Shown one piece after another: positions 32,075 through 39,452 of a stretch of 57,319 bases of DNA. This DNA comes from Anaerolineales bacterium UBA5195. Its GTDB lineage: Bacteria; Chloroflexota; Anaerolineae; Anaerolineales; Villigracilaceae. Position 1 is the first letter of the stretch; each line of letters starts with the position of its first letter. The position numbers were made by a program, and so were the translations under genes. The notes beneath the pieces are model-generated. The model was not told where the DNA came from. It was given only the letters and a program-made list of their open reading frames with translations, and did no database searches. Location of the stretch: assembly GCA_002412925.1 (NCBI GenBank), contig DHVZ01000082.1:1-57319 (forward strand), in the 5' to 3' direction.

Positions 32075-35000
32075 ATGCGCCAACAACTTTCGCTCAAGCC
32101 CGCTCATAAGGTCGTGCAAGATTTCTACAAAGAGATCGAGAACCTATCGCAACTGAACCTGTTCCACGAAGGGGCGGTTTCGCCAGCCTTTGCGAACCTG
32201 CTGAAACGGTGCGCGAGCCAGTTTGGGTGGACGCTGTCAGAGCAGCACATGCCGAAGGGCGGCAAGACCAATTTACGGTTTGATGGCGCGTTATTGGATG
32301 AGTTCAAACTGGTGCATGGGGTCTGGGAGGCAAAGGATACGCGGGACGAATTAACCGTCGAAGCGGCGAAAAAGTTCAAGGCCGGGTATCCAAAGGATAA
32401 TATCCTCTTTCAAAGCCCGCAGCGGGCGATCCTGTATCAAAACGGTCAAATGGTGTTCGACGCCGACATCCGCAAACCGGAACAGTTGGTGGGTATCTTG
32501 GAGTTGTTCTTTGAGTTTGAACCGCCCGCTTACGAGCAGTGGAACGAAGCGGTGGAAGAGTTCAAGCTGCGCATCCGCGAGTATGGGGATAGCGCGCTGG
32601 CGATCATCGAACAGGAACGGCGCACGAACAAGCGTTTTGTGCAGGCTTTCAACGCTTTTATGGAGGTCTGCCGGGCGGCGATCAACCCGAACCTTTCGGC
32701 GCAGGCAGTGGAGGAGATGCTGATCCAGCACCTGCTGACCGAGCGGCTCTTTCGCAAGGTCTTCAACAACCCCGATTTTGTGCGCCGAAACGCGATTGCC
32801 GCCGAAATCGAGAAGGTGATCGAGGCGCTGACGTCGCAGTCGTTCAGCCGGGCGGAGTTTTTGAAGAAACTCGACCGTTTTTACGGGGCGATTGAGATGA
32901 CCGCCGAAACGATTGACGATTTTTCGGAGAAGCAGGCTTTCCTGAATGTGGTCTATGAGAAGTTTTTCCAGGGCTTTTCGGTCAAGGTGGCCGATACGCA
33001 CGGAATTGTGTATACGCCGCAGCCGATCGTCGATTTTATGGTGCGCTCGGTGGAAGAGCTTTTGAAGCGCGAATTCGGGCGCTCGCTTTCGGACGAGGGC
33101 GTGCATCTGCTCGATCCGTTCACCGGGACGGGCAACTTCATCGTGCGCACGATGCGCGAGATCCGCAAATCGGCGCTGCCGCAGAAGTTCGGCGCGGAGT
33201 TGCATTGCAACGAAGTGATGCTGCTGCCGTATTACATCGCTTCACAGAACATCGAGCACGCCTATTACGAGTTGACCGGGCAATACCAGCCCTTCGAGAA
33301 CCTGTGCCTGGTGGATACCTTTCAACTGGCCGAGGGGCCGCAGATGGCCATGTCGTTTGTGACGGCGGGCAACAGTGAGCGGGTCAAACGCCAGCAGGGT
33401 GCCCCGATCTTTGTGATACTTGGCAACCCGCCCTATAACGCGCACCAGTTGAACGAGAACGACAACAGCAAGAACCGCAAATATGCCGTGATGGATAAGC
33501 GCGTGGCAGAGACCTACGCCAAAGATTCGGCGGCGACGAACAAAAATGCGCTTTCCGACCCGTATGTGAAGGCTTTTCGCTGGGCGTCTGACCGGATTGC
33601 ACAGACCGGCGAGGGGATTGTGGCTTACGTCAGCAATAACAGTTTTCTTGAAGAACTCAGCTTCGATGGGATGCGTGAAAATCTCGAAAAAGATTTCGAT
33701 GCAATTTATACGCTCAACCTGACCGGCAACGTGCGCAAAAACCCGAAACTCTCCGGCACAACACACAATGTCTTTGGGATTCAGGTGGGTGTGAACATCA
33801 CGTTCCTGGTGCGCAAGCAGACCTCCGAGGTCTCAACCCGCAAGGCGCGCATTTTCTACGCCCGCACCGGCGAAGAGTGGCGCAAGGAAGAAAAGTACGA
33901 CTTTTTGAGCAGTAAAGGCGACTACAGCGCGATTGACTGGCAGGAACTCAGCCCCGACAGCCGTCATACCTGGTTGACAGAGGGTTTGCAGGATGATTTC
34001 GAAACGTTTTTGCCGATGGGGTCAAAAGAAGCGAAGGCGGGAGAAGGTAAAGCAATTTTTGGGAATTATGGTTGTGGAATAAAAACGAGCCGCGATACTT
34101 GGGTGTATAACTTTAACCTTGATGAATTGGAAATAAATATTCGGCGTATGTCCGAAACTTACAATGACCATGTTAGCCGTTGGCCAAGATTATCCCCAAA
34201 GCCCAATATGGATGATTTTGTGACTAACGACGATGAGAAAATCAGTTGGAGTCGAGACTTAAAACTTGATGTTCAGCGCGGGAAATATGCTGAATTCAAA
34301 AAAGAAAAGATACGAAAGTCCCTTTATCGCCCATTTTCAAAACAATATATATACTTTGATAGAATTTTGAACGAGGAAGTTTATCAATTTCCGCATTACT
34401 TCCCCGCTCTCCAAAGTAAAAAAGAAAACCTTGTCATTTGTCTTAGCGGGCTTGGACACGATATTTTTCGATGCCAAATGGCAGATGCAATAACCGATTA
34501 TAAATTCTCAAATTCGGCTAATGGAGGCACGCAATGTTTCCCGTTCTATGTTTACGACGAGGACGGGAGCAACCGGCGCGAGAACCTCAGCGATTGGGCG
34601 CTGGAGCAATTCAGGGAAAGATATTCGAGAGTAGAGAAGAGAGAGCAGTCAGACCCACTACTCTCTACTCCCCAATCTCTAATCTCTAAATGGGATATTT
34701 TTTATTACGTCTACGCCCTGCTACATGCACCCGCCTACCGCGAGAAATATGCCGCCAATCTCAAGCGCGATCTGCCGCATATCCCGTTTGTCGATTCGGT
34801 GGAGCAGTTCTGGAAATATGTCGAAGCGGGCAGGCAGTTGGCGGAGCTGCATGTCAATTATGAGGCGCAGGCGGAGTATCCGCTGGAGATGGTGGAAAAT
34901 CCCGAGGCGCATCTCAACTGGCGGGTGGAGAAGATGAAACTCGTGAAACCCAGCCAGCCCCCTCCCAGCCTCCCCCAAAATCCCCAAAACCAGGGGATTT

Positions 35001-35266
35001 TAGGGGAGGGGCAAACCGCCACCTTGGTTTACAACGATTTCCTAACGCTGAAAGGGATTCCTGCCGAGGCGTTTGAATACCGGCTGGGGAATCGTTCCGC
35101 GCTGGATTGGGTCATCGACCAGTACCGCGTGACGACCGATCCGCGCTCGAAGATTGTCAACGACCCGAACGATGCGGATGATCCGCAGTATATTGTGCGG
35201 CTGGTGAAGAAGGTGGTCACGGTCAGTGTGGAAACGGTGAAGCTTGTGAAAGGGCTGACGGCATGA
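32075..35266 (+). CDS. Single-chain restriction-modification enzyme (type IIG / ISP-like)
   Basis: About 1063 residues. The N-terminal ~100 residues have a PD-(D/E)xK nuclease signature (FDGALLDEF, then GVWEAKD). A helical connector leads to an adenine-N6 methyltransferase: SAM motif DPFTGTGNF near residue 350 and catalytic NPPYN near 450. The C-terminus (RLGNRSALDWVIDQY) resembles the type ISP specificity domain, but no helicase motifs lie between nuclease and methylase, so it is IIG-like. AGGGAAG before ATG 32075 sets the start. Two repeats are in frame near the C-terminus (34661-34688 and 34956-35009). AT-rich codons at 34000-34540 suggest a swapped target-recognition region. Confidence 0.82.
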   Translation: MRQQLSLKPAHKVVQDFYKEIENLSQLNLFHEGAVSPAFANLLKRCASQFGWTLSEQHMPKGGKTNLRFDGALLDEFKLVHGVWEAKDTRDELTVEAAKKFKAGYPKDNILFQSPQRAILYQNGQMVFDADIRKPEQLVGILELFFEFEPPAYEQWNEAVEEFKLRIREYGDSALAIIEQERRTNKRFVQAFNAFMEVCRAAINPNLSAQAVEEMLIQHLLTERLFRKVFNNPDFVRRNAIAAEIEKVIEALTSQSFSRAEFLKKLDRFYGAIEMTAETIDDFSEKQAFLNVVYEKFFQGFSVKVADTHGIVYTPQPIVDFMVRSVEELLKREFGRSLSDEGVHLLDPFTGTGNFIVRTMREIRKSALPQKFGAELHCNEVMLLPYYIASQNIEHAYYELTGQYQPFENLCLVDTFQLAEGPQMAMSFVTAGNSERVKRQQGAPIFVILGNPPYNAHQLNENDNSKNRKYAVMDKRVAETYAKDSAATNKNALSDPYVKAFRWASDRIAQTGEGIVAYVSNNSFLEELSFDGMRENLEKDFDAIYTLNLTGNVRKNPKLSGTTHNVFGIQVGVNITFLVRKQTSEVSTRKARIFYARTGEEWRKEEKYDFLSSKGDYSAIDWQELSPDSRHTWLTEGLQDDFETFLPMGSKEAKAGEGKAIFGNYGCGIKTSRDTWVYNFNLDELEINIRRMSETYNDHVSRWPRLSPKPNMDDFVTNDDEKISWSRDLKLDVQRGKYAEFKKEKIRKSLYRPFSKQYIYFDRILNEEVYQFPHYFPALQSKKENLVICLSGLGHDIFRCQMADAITDYKFSNSANGGTQCFPFYVYDEDGSNRRENLSDWALEQFRERYSRVEKREQSDPLLSTPQSLISKWDIFYYVYALLHAPAYREKYAANLKRDLPHIPFVDSVEQFWKYVEAGRQLAELHVNYEAQAEYPLEMVENPEAHLNWRVEKMKLVKPSQPPPSLPQNPQNQGILGEGQTATLVYNDFLTLKGIPAEAFEYRLGNRSALDWVIDQYRVTTDPRSKIVNDPNDADDPQYIVRLVKKVVTVSVETVKLVKGLTA
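34661..34688. repeat. Heptamer repeat inside the R-M gene
   Basis: CTCTCTA, CTCCCCA, ATCTCTA, ATCTCTA in tandem and in frame (LLSTPQSLISK). Confidence 0.75.
34956..35009. repeat. Palindromic element in frame inside the R-M gene
   Basis: AGCCCCCTCCCAGCC followed by a 17-bp stem (34969-34985 with 34993-35009, one mismatch) and a short loop. It encodes PSQPPPSLPQNPQNQGILGE without breaking the frame. Same family as 14027, 31774 and 35710. Confidence 0.8.
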
Positions 35267-35592
35267 AACGAAATCCTGCATCTCCTACGGTTATCGAGAA
35301 ATTCCGCCAACAGAGCGAAAGGCAGGGAAAATACCTGTTGGTTCTGGTTGGCTGGCTGGCGCTGGCAGGCGCGGGCGCACTGGTCTGGCAATTTTTTCCG
35401 ATTTTGCGAGATCAGCCGGTTTGGAAAATTCTCGGCATCGTTTGGGCCGGCCTGTTCGGCGTCGGTTTTGTGCCCTTACTGATTGCATCCTTCCTGAATA
35501 ACCGCTGTCCTGCTTGCGGCAAACCTGTGGGGGAAGATTTTTGGACAGCCCGCTACTGTCAGTATTGCGGAACCCAATTGCGCGAAAAATGA
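35263..35592 (+). CDS. Two-helix membrane protein with C-terminal zinc ribbon
   Basis: 109 residues. Two hydrophobic helices at about residues 24-44 and 55-75, then a zinc ribbon (CPACGKPVG, then CQYCGTQL). Its ATG overlaps the R-M stop by 4 bases (ATGA), so it is translated from the same message. Family not recognised. Because a duplicate of the R-M 3' end follows it, the gene appears to have been captured or duplicated with the island. Confidence 0.7.
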   Translation: MKRNPASPTVIEKFRQQSERQGKYLLVLVGWLALAGAGALVWQFFPILRDQPVWKILGIVWAGLFGVGFVPLLIASFLNNRCPACGKPVGEDFWTARYCQYCGTQLREK

Positions 35593-35705
35593 GTGCGGCT
35601 TGAAGATTGCCAGTGATACGGGCAATCCACACTACATTTGTGCGGCTGGTCAAGCAGGTGGTCACGGTCAGTGTGGAGACGGTCAGGATTGTGAAAGGGC
35701 TTTGA
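35593..35705 (+). pseudogene. Decayed duplicate of the R-M gene 3' end
   Basis: This stretch repeats the last ~110 bases of the R-M gene: GAAGATTG..., then GTGCGGCTGGT, GTGGTCACGGTCAGTGTGG and TTGTGAAAGGGCT in the same order (compare 35150-35262), with one frame change and a short deletion. It encodes FVRLVKQVVTVSVETVRIVKGL and a stop. It is a remnant of a second R-M copy. Confidence 0.8.
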
Positions 35706-35709
35706 TCTA

Positions 35710-35859
35710 GCCCCCTTCCCGGCCTTCCCCCAAATCAAGTGCAGATTTGGGGGAAGGAGAAATGGTTTGAATTTTAGAAAACAATTGTTTGATCCCTTCC
35801 AGTAATTTTCCCTCCCCTGAATTCCCGTTCTTGGAATTCGGGGGAGGTTGGGAGGGGGC
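35710..35859. repeat. Composite palindromic element (copy 2), downstream of the R-M remnant
   Basis: Two hairpins (35723-35757, 14-bp perfect stem with 7-nt loop; 35811-35847, nearly perfect 15-bp stem) flank an AT-rich core. Ends are GCCCCCTTCCC and GGGAGGGGGC. The GGAAGGAGAAAT and AATTTTCCCTCCCC borders of the core are shared with copy 1 at 31774-31957. It begins 5 bp after the remnant's stop. Confidence 0.78.
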
Positions 35860-35874
35860 AGAGATAGAATTTCC

Positions 35875-36248
35875 ATGCCACCCAGACAAACCACTCCCAA
35901 AATGCAGCGCCGAGCCGCCGAGTTACGTCACAATACCACCCCAGCCGAGCAAAAACTGTGGTCAACCCTGCGTGCTCATCAAACCAATGATGTCCATTTT
36001 AGAAGGCAGCATGCGATTGGCAACTACATTGTCGACTTCTGTTCCCCGCGCCAAAAGCTGGTCATCGAATTGGATGGCACTCCCTTTGGTCGCAGCACCT
36101 GGAACAAGAAGACTACGATCAGCAGCGCACCGAATTCCTGCAATCCAAAGGCTACCGGGTATTGCGCTTTTGGAATAGCGAGGTTCTCGCAGATTTGAAT
36201 GGGGTGATGAAGATAATCCTTGAAGCCCTGCCTTCTGATGTGATATAA
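35875..36248 (+). pseudogene. DUF559 endonuclease-like gene broken by an 11-bp insertion
   Basis: The first half (RRAAELRHNTTPAEQKLW, RRQHAIGNYIVDFCS, LVIELDG) is a normal DUF559 (Vsr-like/PD-D/ExK) protein. After LDGT the frame is lost; it resumes in another frame as QHLEQEDYDQQRTEFLQSKG and YRVLRFWNSEVLADL to the stop at 36246. Removing CCCTTTGGTCG (36082-36092) would restore LDGTQHLEQ, the family's usual order. A true mutation or an assembly error are both possible. It starts only 16 bp after the palindromic composite element. Confidence 0.78.
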
Positions 36249-36268
36249 CCGCCCCAAAGGAGAATTTC

Positions 36269-36604
36269 ATGAAAACCCCCTCTGGTTTGGAATACACCGA
36301 AACCCTGGCCGGGACTGGCGCGCAGGCCGCCGCCGGGAAAACCGTCAGCGTGCATTACACCGGCAAACTGACGAATGGCAAGGTCTTTGACAGCTCGCTC
36401 ACGCGCGGCGAACCGATCGAGTTCAAGCTCGGCGCGGGGCGGGTGATCAAGGGCTGGGATGAAGGCATCGCGCTGATGAAAGTCGGCGGTAAGGCCACCC
36501 TGACCATCCCGCCGGAACTCGGCTACGGTGAACGCGGCGCGGGCGGCGTGATTCCGCCCAACGCGACGCTGATTTTCGAAGTTGAACTGGTCAGCATGAA
36601 GTAA
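36269..36604 (+). CDS. FKBP-type peptidyl-prolyl cis-trans isomerase
   Basis: 111 residues, a single FKBP domain with the classic core: VSVHYTGKLTNGKVFDSS, KGWDEGIALMKVGGKA, IPPELGYGERGAGGVIPPNA, LIFEVELVSM. It catalyses proline isomerisation during protein folding; no signal peptide, so cytoplasmic. AAAGGAGAATTTC before the ATG. A strong bidirectional terminator follows. Confidence 0.93.
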   Translation: MKTPSGLEYTETLAGTGAQAAAGKTVSVHYTGKLTNGKVFDSSLTRGEPIEFKLGAGRVIKGWDEGIALMKVGGKATLTIPPELGYGERGAGGVIPPNATLIFEVELVSMK

Positions 36605-36623
36605 ACAAGTCCCAGGCAGCACA

Positions 36624-36668
36624 AAAATAACCTCCCGCGAGAAAATCAGGCTCGCGGGAGGTTATTTT
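36624..36668. terminator. Bidirectional terminator between FKBP gene and lipoprotein gene
   Basis: An 18-bp perfect stem with A-run and T-run on its two sides (36624-36641 with 36651-36668), lying between convergent genes. Confidence 0.9.
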
Positions 36669-36696
36669 GATCAAGAAATAATTTTCGGAATGTTTC

Positions 36697-36999
36697 CTAA
36701 GGCACGTTAACGTTCAGGACCTGCTCACCTGCGCCATCGCAAGCGACGACCTTGACATCGTAATCGCCCGATTCGGTCACCGGGATTTCGAACTTGTTTC
36801 CAGGCGTGACAGTTTGTCCTTCAGGCAGCTGGTTATCACCATAGGCTTCTGTTCCAGATTCGGAAACCAAAAGTTCGCAATAATTGACCGACCCATTGTT
36901 GGTGATGGTAATCGTTTTCGCGCCGCCGCAGGCGGTCAGCAAAGAAGCCAGCACAAGGACGAGGACCACAGAGAACAAAATCTTTCGCTTACCAAACAT
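36697..36999 (-). CDS. Small lipoprotein
   Basis: 100 residues. Signal peptide with a lipobox LLTACGG at about residues 20-26, then an all-beta-looking domain with two cysteines (YCELLVSE, VACDGAGE). GGGAGATAATCATC before the ATG. I do not recognise the family; the domain resembles small immunoglobulin-like or carbohydrate-binding modules. Convergent with the FKBP gene. Upstream 37000-37275 holds a 17-bp hairpin (37039-37079) and no gene. Confidence 0.65.
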   Translation of the reverse strand: MFGKRKILFSVVLVLVLASLLTACGGAKTITITNNGSVNYCELLVSESGTEAYGDNQLPEGQTVTPGNKFEIPVTESGDYDVKVVACDGAGEQVLNVNVP

Positions 37000-37038
37000 G
37001 ATGATTATCTCCCGTTCTGAATTGAGACCCTGTATGGT

Positions 37039-37079
37039 CGCAAAATGCGCTCTTCTAAACAGAAGATGCGCATTTTGCG
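37039..37079. repeat. Inverted repeat CGCAAAATGCGC
   Basis: CGCAAAATGCGC-TCTTCT and AGAAGA-T-GCGCATTTTGCG pair around AAAC, an 18-bp stem with one bulge. Between divergent genes; may be an operator or a small mobile palindrome. Confidence 0.6.
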
Positions 37080-37275
37080 AACCGGGGCGTTATGTAATAG
37101 CAAACACTATTATCAAGATATATATTATCTTATTTGGTACAATATAGCAAGTTAAATGAAAACGAATATCGAAACTGAAGGATTATCGAAAGCACAAAGT
37201 CATGCACTCTGAAGACTGGGATCTGTGCTTCGAGTCCCCTGGAAATCGACCCTGGATCGGTAAAAGAGACAAATC

Positions 37276-38367
37276 ATGAAAAACCTGGCTTTCCTGATGC
37301 TGGCTTTCAGCCTCCTGTTTGCTTCCTGCGCAGCCCCCGCTGCGAAGGGTACGCCAACGGCACAGGCCCCCGCTGCTTCGGCTATCCCCTTCATCCCAAC
37401 AGCCTGGGAAACACCCGCCGCCCCAACCCCGCCCAAGGCCACTGCGACAATCCCGGCCAGCGCCACGCCCGTCCCAAACCCAATGAGCATTGCTTCCCTG
37501 CGGGCGGGCAGCTACCCCGGCAGCGAGATTATCATCGACCAGGAACTGGCGCGCGGGTCGAACTACCGGCGTTATTACGTCCATTATCTCTCAGAGGGAT
37601 TGAAAATCTACGCGCTGCTGACGATCCCCAACGGGACCGCGCCTGAGGGCGGCTTCCCGGCGATTGTCTTCAATCACGGCTATATCCCCCCGAATGTTTA
37701 TCGCACCACCGAACGCTACCTCGCCTACGTTGACCGGCTGGCGCGCGCCGGGTATGTCGTTTTCCGCATCGACTACCGCGGGCATGACCGGTCAGAGGGC
37801 CCTGCCAGCGGCGCCTACGGCAGCCCCGGGTACACCGTCGATGTACTGAATGCAGTCTCGTCCATTCAAAATCACCCACAGGTCAACCCGCAAAAAGTGG
37901 GCCTCTGGGGCCATTCGATGGGCGGATTTTTAGCCCTGCGCGCGATGGTCGTTTCAAAGGATGTCAAAGCTGGCGTGATCTGGGCCGGGGTTGTGGCATC
38001 CTACCCGGAAATGCTCTACAACTGGCGGCGGACTGGTTCCTTCACCCCCTCGCCCAGTTCGCGCGGTGTGAGCTGGCGGGCTGGCTGGATCGAAACCTAC
38101 GGCACCCCCGAGCAAAACCCCGCTTTCTGGGCTTCGGTCTCGGCCAATACCTATTTGGCCGACCTTTCAGGCCCGCTCCAACTGCATCATGGCAGCGCAG
38201 ACGAAGACGTGCCGCTGGACTTCTCCATCCGGCTGGCCGAGCAGGTCCGGGAGGCGGGCGGCGAGGCCGAGCTGTATACCTACGAGGGCGACAACCACAA
38301 CCTCTCCAAATACTTCAGCCAGGCGATGGATCGCACTCTTCAATTTTTCGACCGGACGCTGAAATAA
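37276..38367 (+). CDS. Alpha/beta hydrolase lipoprotein (prolyl-oligopeptidase-like)
   Basis: 363 residues. Lipobox LLFASCAAP near residue 17, a Thr/Pro/Ala linker to about residue 75, then an alpha/beta-hydrolase domain: nucleophile in GHSMGGF, acid in HGSADEDVPL, His in EGDNHNLSKY. Related to dienelactone hydrolases and peptidase S9. Surface-anchored esterase or peptidase; substrate unknown. AAGAGACAAATC before the ATG. Confidence 0.8.
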   Translation: MKNLAFLMLAFSLLFASCAAPAAKGTPTAQAPAASAIPFIPTAWETPAAPTPPKATATIPASATPVPNPMSIASLRAGSYPGSEIIIDQELARGSNYRRYYVHYLSEGLKIYALLTIPNGTAPEGGFPAIVFNHGYIPPNVYRTTERYLAYVDRLARAGYVVFRIDYRGHDRSEGPASGAYGSPGYTVDVLNAVSSIQNHPQVNPQKVGLWGHSMGGFLALRAMVVSKDVKAGVIWAGVVASYPEMLYNWRRTGSFTPSPSSRGVSWRAGWIETYGTPEQNPAFWASVSANTYLADLSGPLQLHHGSADEDVPLDFSIRLAEQVREAGGEAELYTYEGDNHNLSKYFSQAMDRTLQFFDRTLK

Positions 38368-38424
38368 TCTCGCTCTCGGTGACCGCGCTGGTGTGGTTGG
38401 CAGCCAAAAGCTGCCAGCCCAGAA

Positions 38425-39075
38425 TCATTTCCTGCCAAAATCTGCGGGGTTTTCTCCCCACATTTCGGTGTCCCACTTCAAAACCCTGAAGGGTTGCTTT
38501 GCTTTTCCGGCCGTTGAACTACCGGAAAAATCGTGTTCGCTCAACCAGGCTTCGGCCTCGGCAATCAATTCAAACAGTCCGGCATTTCTCCCCGTCCGCT
38601 CCATTTTGGTGCGGCATTTTTTGGCCCTGACCCACAGGATGGCATTTTCCGAATCGGAGTAGAGCGGCCAGTTGAGCTGGTTTTCCGTCAGCCAGGCAAG
38701 TCCCCGAACGATGGCCAGGAACTCGCCGACATTATTCGTCCCATCAGGGTACGGCCCGGCCTTGAAGAGCTGTTTCCCGGTTGCAGTTTCGACGCCGCGC
38801 CACTCCACCGGGCCGGGAACGCCGGCACAGGCCGCATCCACGCTGATGGAGGGGATTTCGGGCTTCAGCAGCGACATTTTCCACTGTCCCGCGCTGGCTG
38901 GTTTGCCCTTAAACGCAGCATACTCGCCTTTGAAGGCGCTTTCAGCGGCGGATAAACTATCGAAGGACTTGTACTCGGCCCCGGGGTAGCCGGAGACCTG
39001 CGCGGAACACGCCTCCCACGTGGAGAAAACCCCGGTCCGGCGTCCTTTCCAAACGGCATAATATTTTTGTTTCGT
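38425..39075 (-). CDS. rnhA: Ribonuclease HI with N-terminal hybrid-binding domain
   Basis: About 216 residues. The N-terminal ~45 residues (KYYAVWKGRRTGVFSTWEAC) are the caulimovirus-viroplasmin/RNase H1 N-terminal domain that binds RNA-DNA hybrids. The catalytic domain has the four acidic residues in SVDAACAG, NVGEFLAI, YSDSENAI and KWDTEMWGE. It removes RNA from RNA-DNA hybrids. GGAG upstream of ATG 39075. Followed by a VanZ gene on the same strand, 8 bp upstream of it. Confidence 0.9.
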   Translation of the reverse strand, partial: TKQKYYAVWKGRRTGVFSTWEACSAQVSGYPGAEYKSFDSLSAAESAFKGEYAAFKGKPASAGQWKMSLLKPEIPSISVDAACAGVPGPVEWRGVETATGKQLFKAGPYPDGTNNVGEFLAIVRGLAWLTENQLNWPLYSDSENAILWVRAKKCRTKMERTGRNAGLFELIAEAEAWLSEHDFSGSSTAGKAKQPFRVLKWDTEMWGENPADFGRK

Positions 39076-39083
39076 CATCAGAA

Positions 39084-39452
39084 TTATTTTCTCCTGCCAG
39101 CGAACCACGTTCCCAGCACAATTCCGAGCAAGCCGAAAGACAGGTCAGGCAGGCTCGGCGTGCGGACGGGGAACCAGAACTGGCTGAGTTCCTCGAGCAC
39201 GGCCATCAAAAAGACGAGCAGAGCCGCAAGCGGCAACGCCTGCCCGAAGAGGTTCGCCCGATCTGGGAAGGCGCGGACAGCGAGAAAAGCCAAAATTCCG
39301 TACAACCCAAAATGCCCGACCCAATCACCGCCGGGGAAGCGATAGAGATCGCGAAGGGGGATGGGAATCAGATCCAGATCGGCAGCGACAGCGACCGCCA
39401 GCATCAAGAGCAGGAAGCCAAACGTCAGCCAGCGCCAGGAAACCTGGCTCAT
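39084..39452 (-). CDS. VanZ-like membrane protein
   Basis: 122 residues with four hydrophobic segments. GGDWVGHFGLYGILAFLA and EELSQFWFPVRTPSLPDLSF are the conserved VanZ phrases (the latter a D-x-x-x-N-type signature with Leu-Ser here). VanZ relatives affect teicoplanin susceptibility and envelope metabolism, but the function is uncertain. Overlaps the preceding lipoprotein gene by 4 bases. Confidence 0.82.
   Translation of the reverse strand: MSQVSWRWLTFGFLLLMLAVAVAADLDLIPIPLRDLYRFPGGDWVGHFGLYGILAFLAVRAFPDRANLFGQALPLAALLVFLMAVLEELSQFWFPVRTPSLPDLSFGLLGIVLGTWFAGRRK

Noticed and set aside
32351..33205. Minus-strand open frame of 284 codons opposite the R-M gene
   Set aside because: No ribosome-binding site or domain; the plus-strand frame has clear nuclease and methylase motifs.
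31774..35859. CRISPR array suggested by repeated palindromes around the R-M gene
   Set aside because: Copies are few, unevenly spaced and of unequal length, with no spacer structure and no cas genes.
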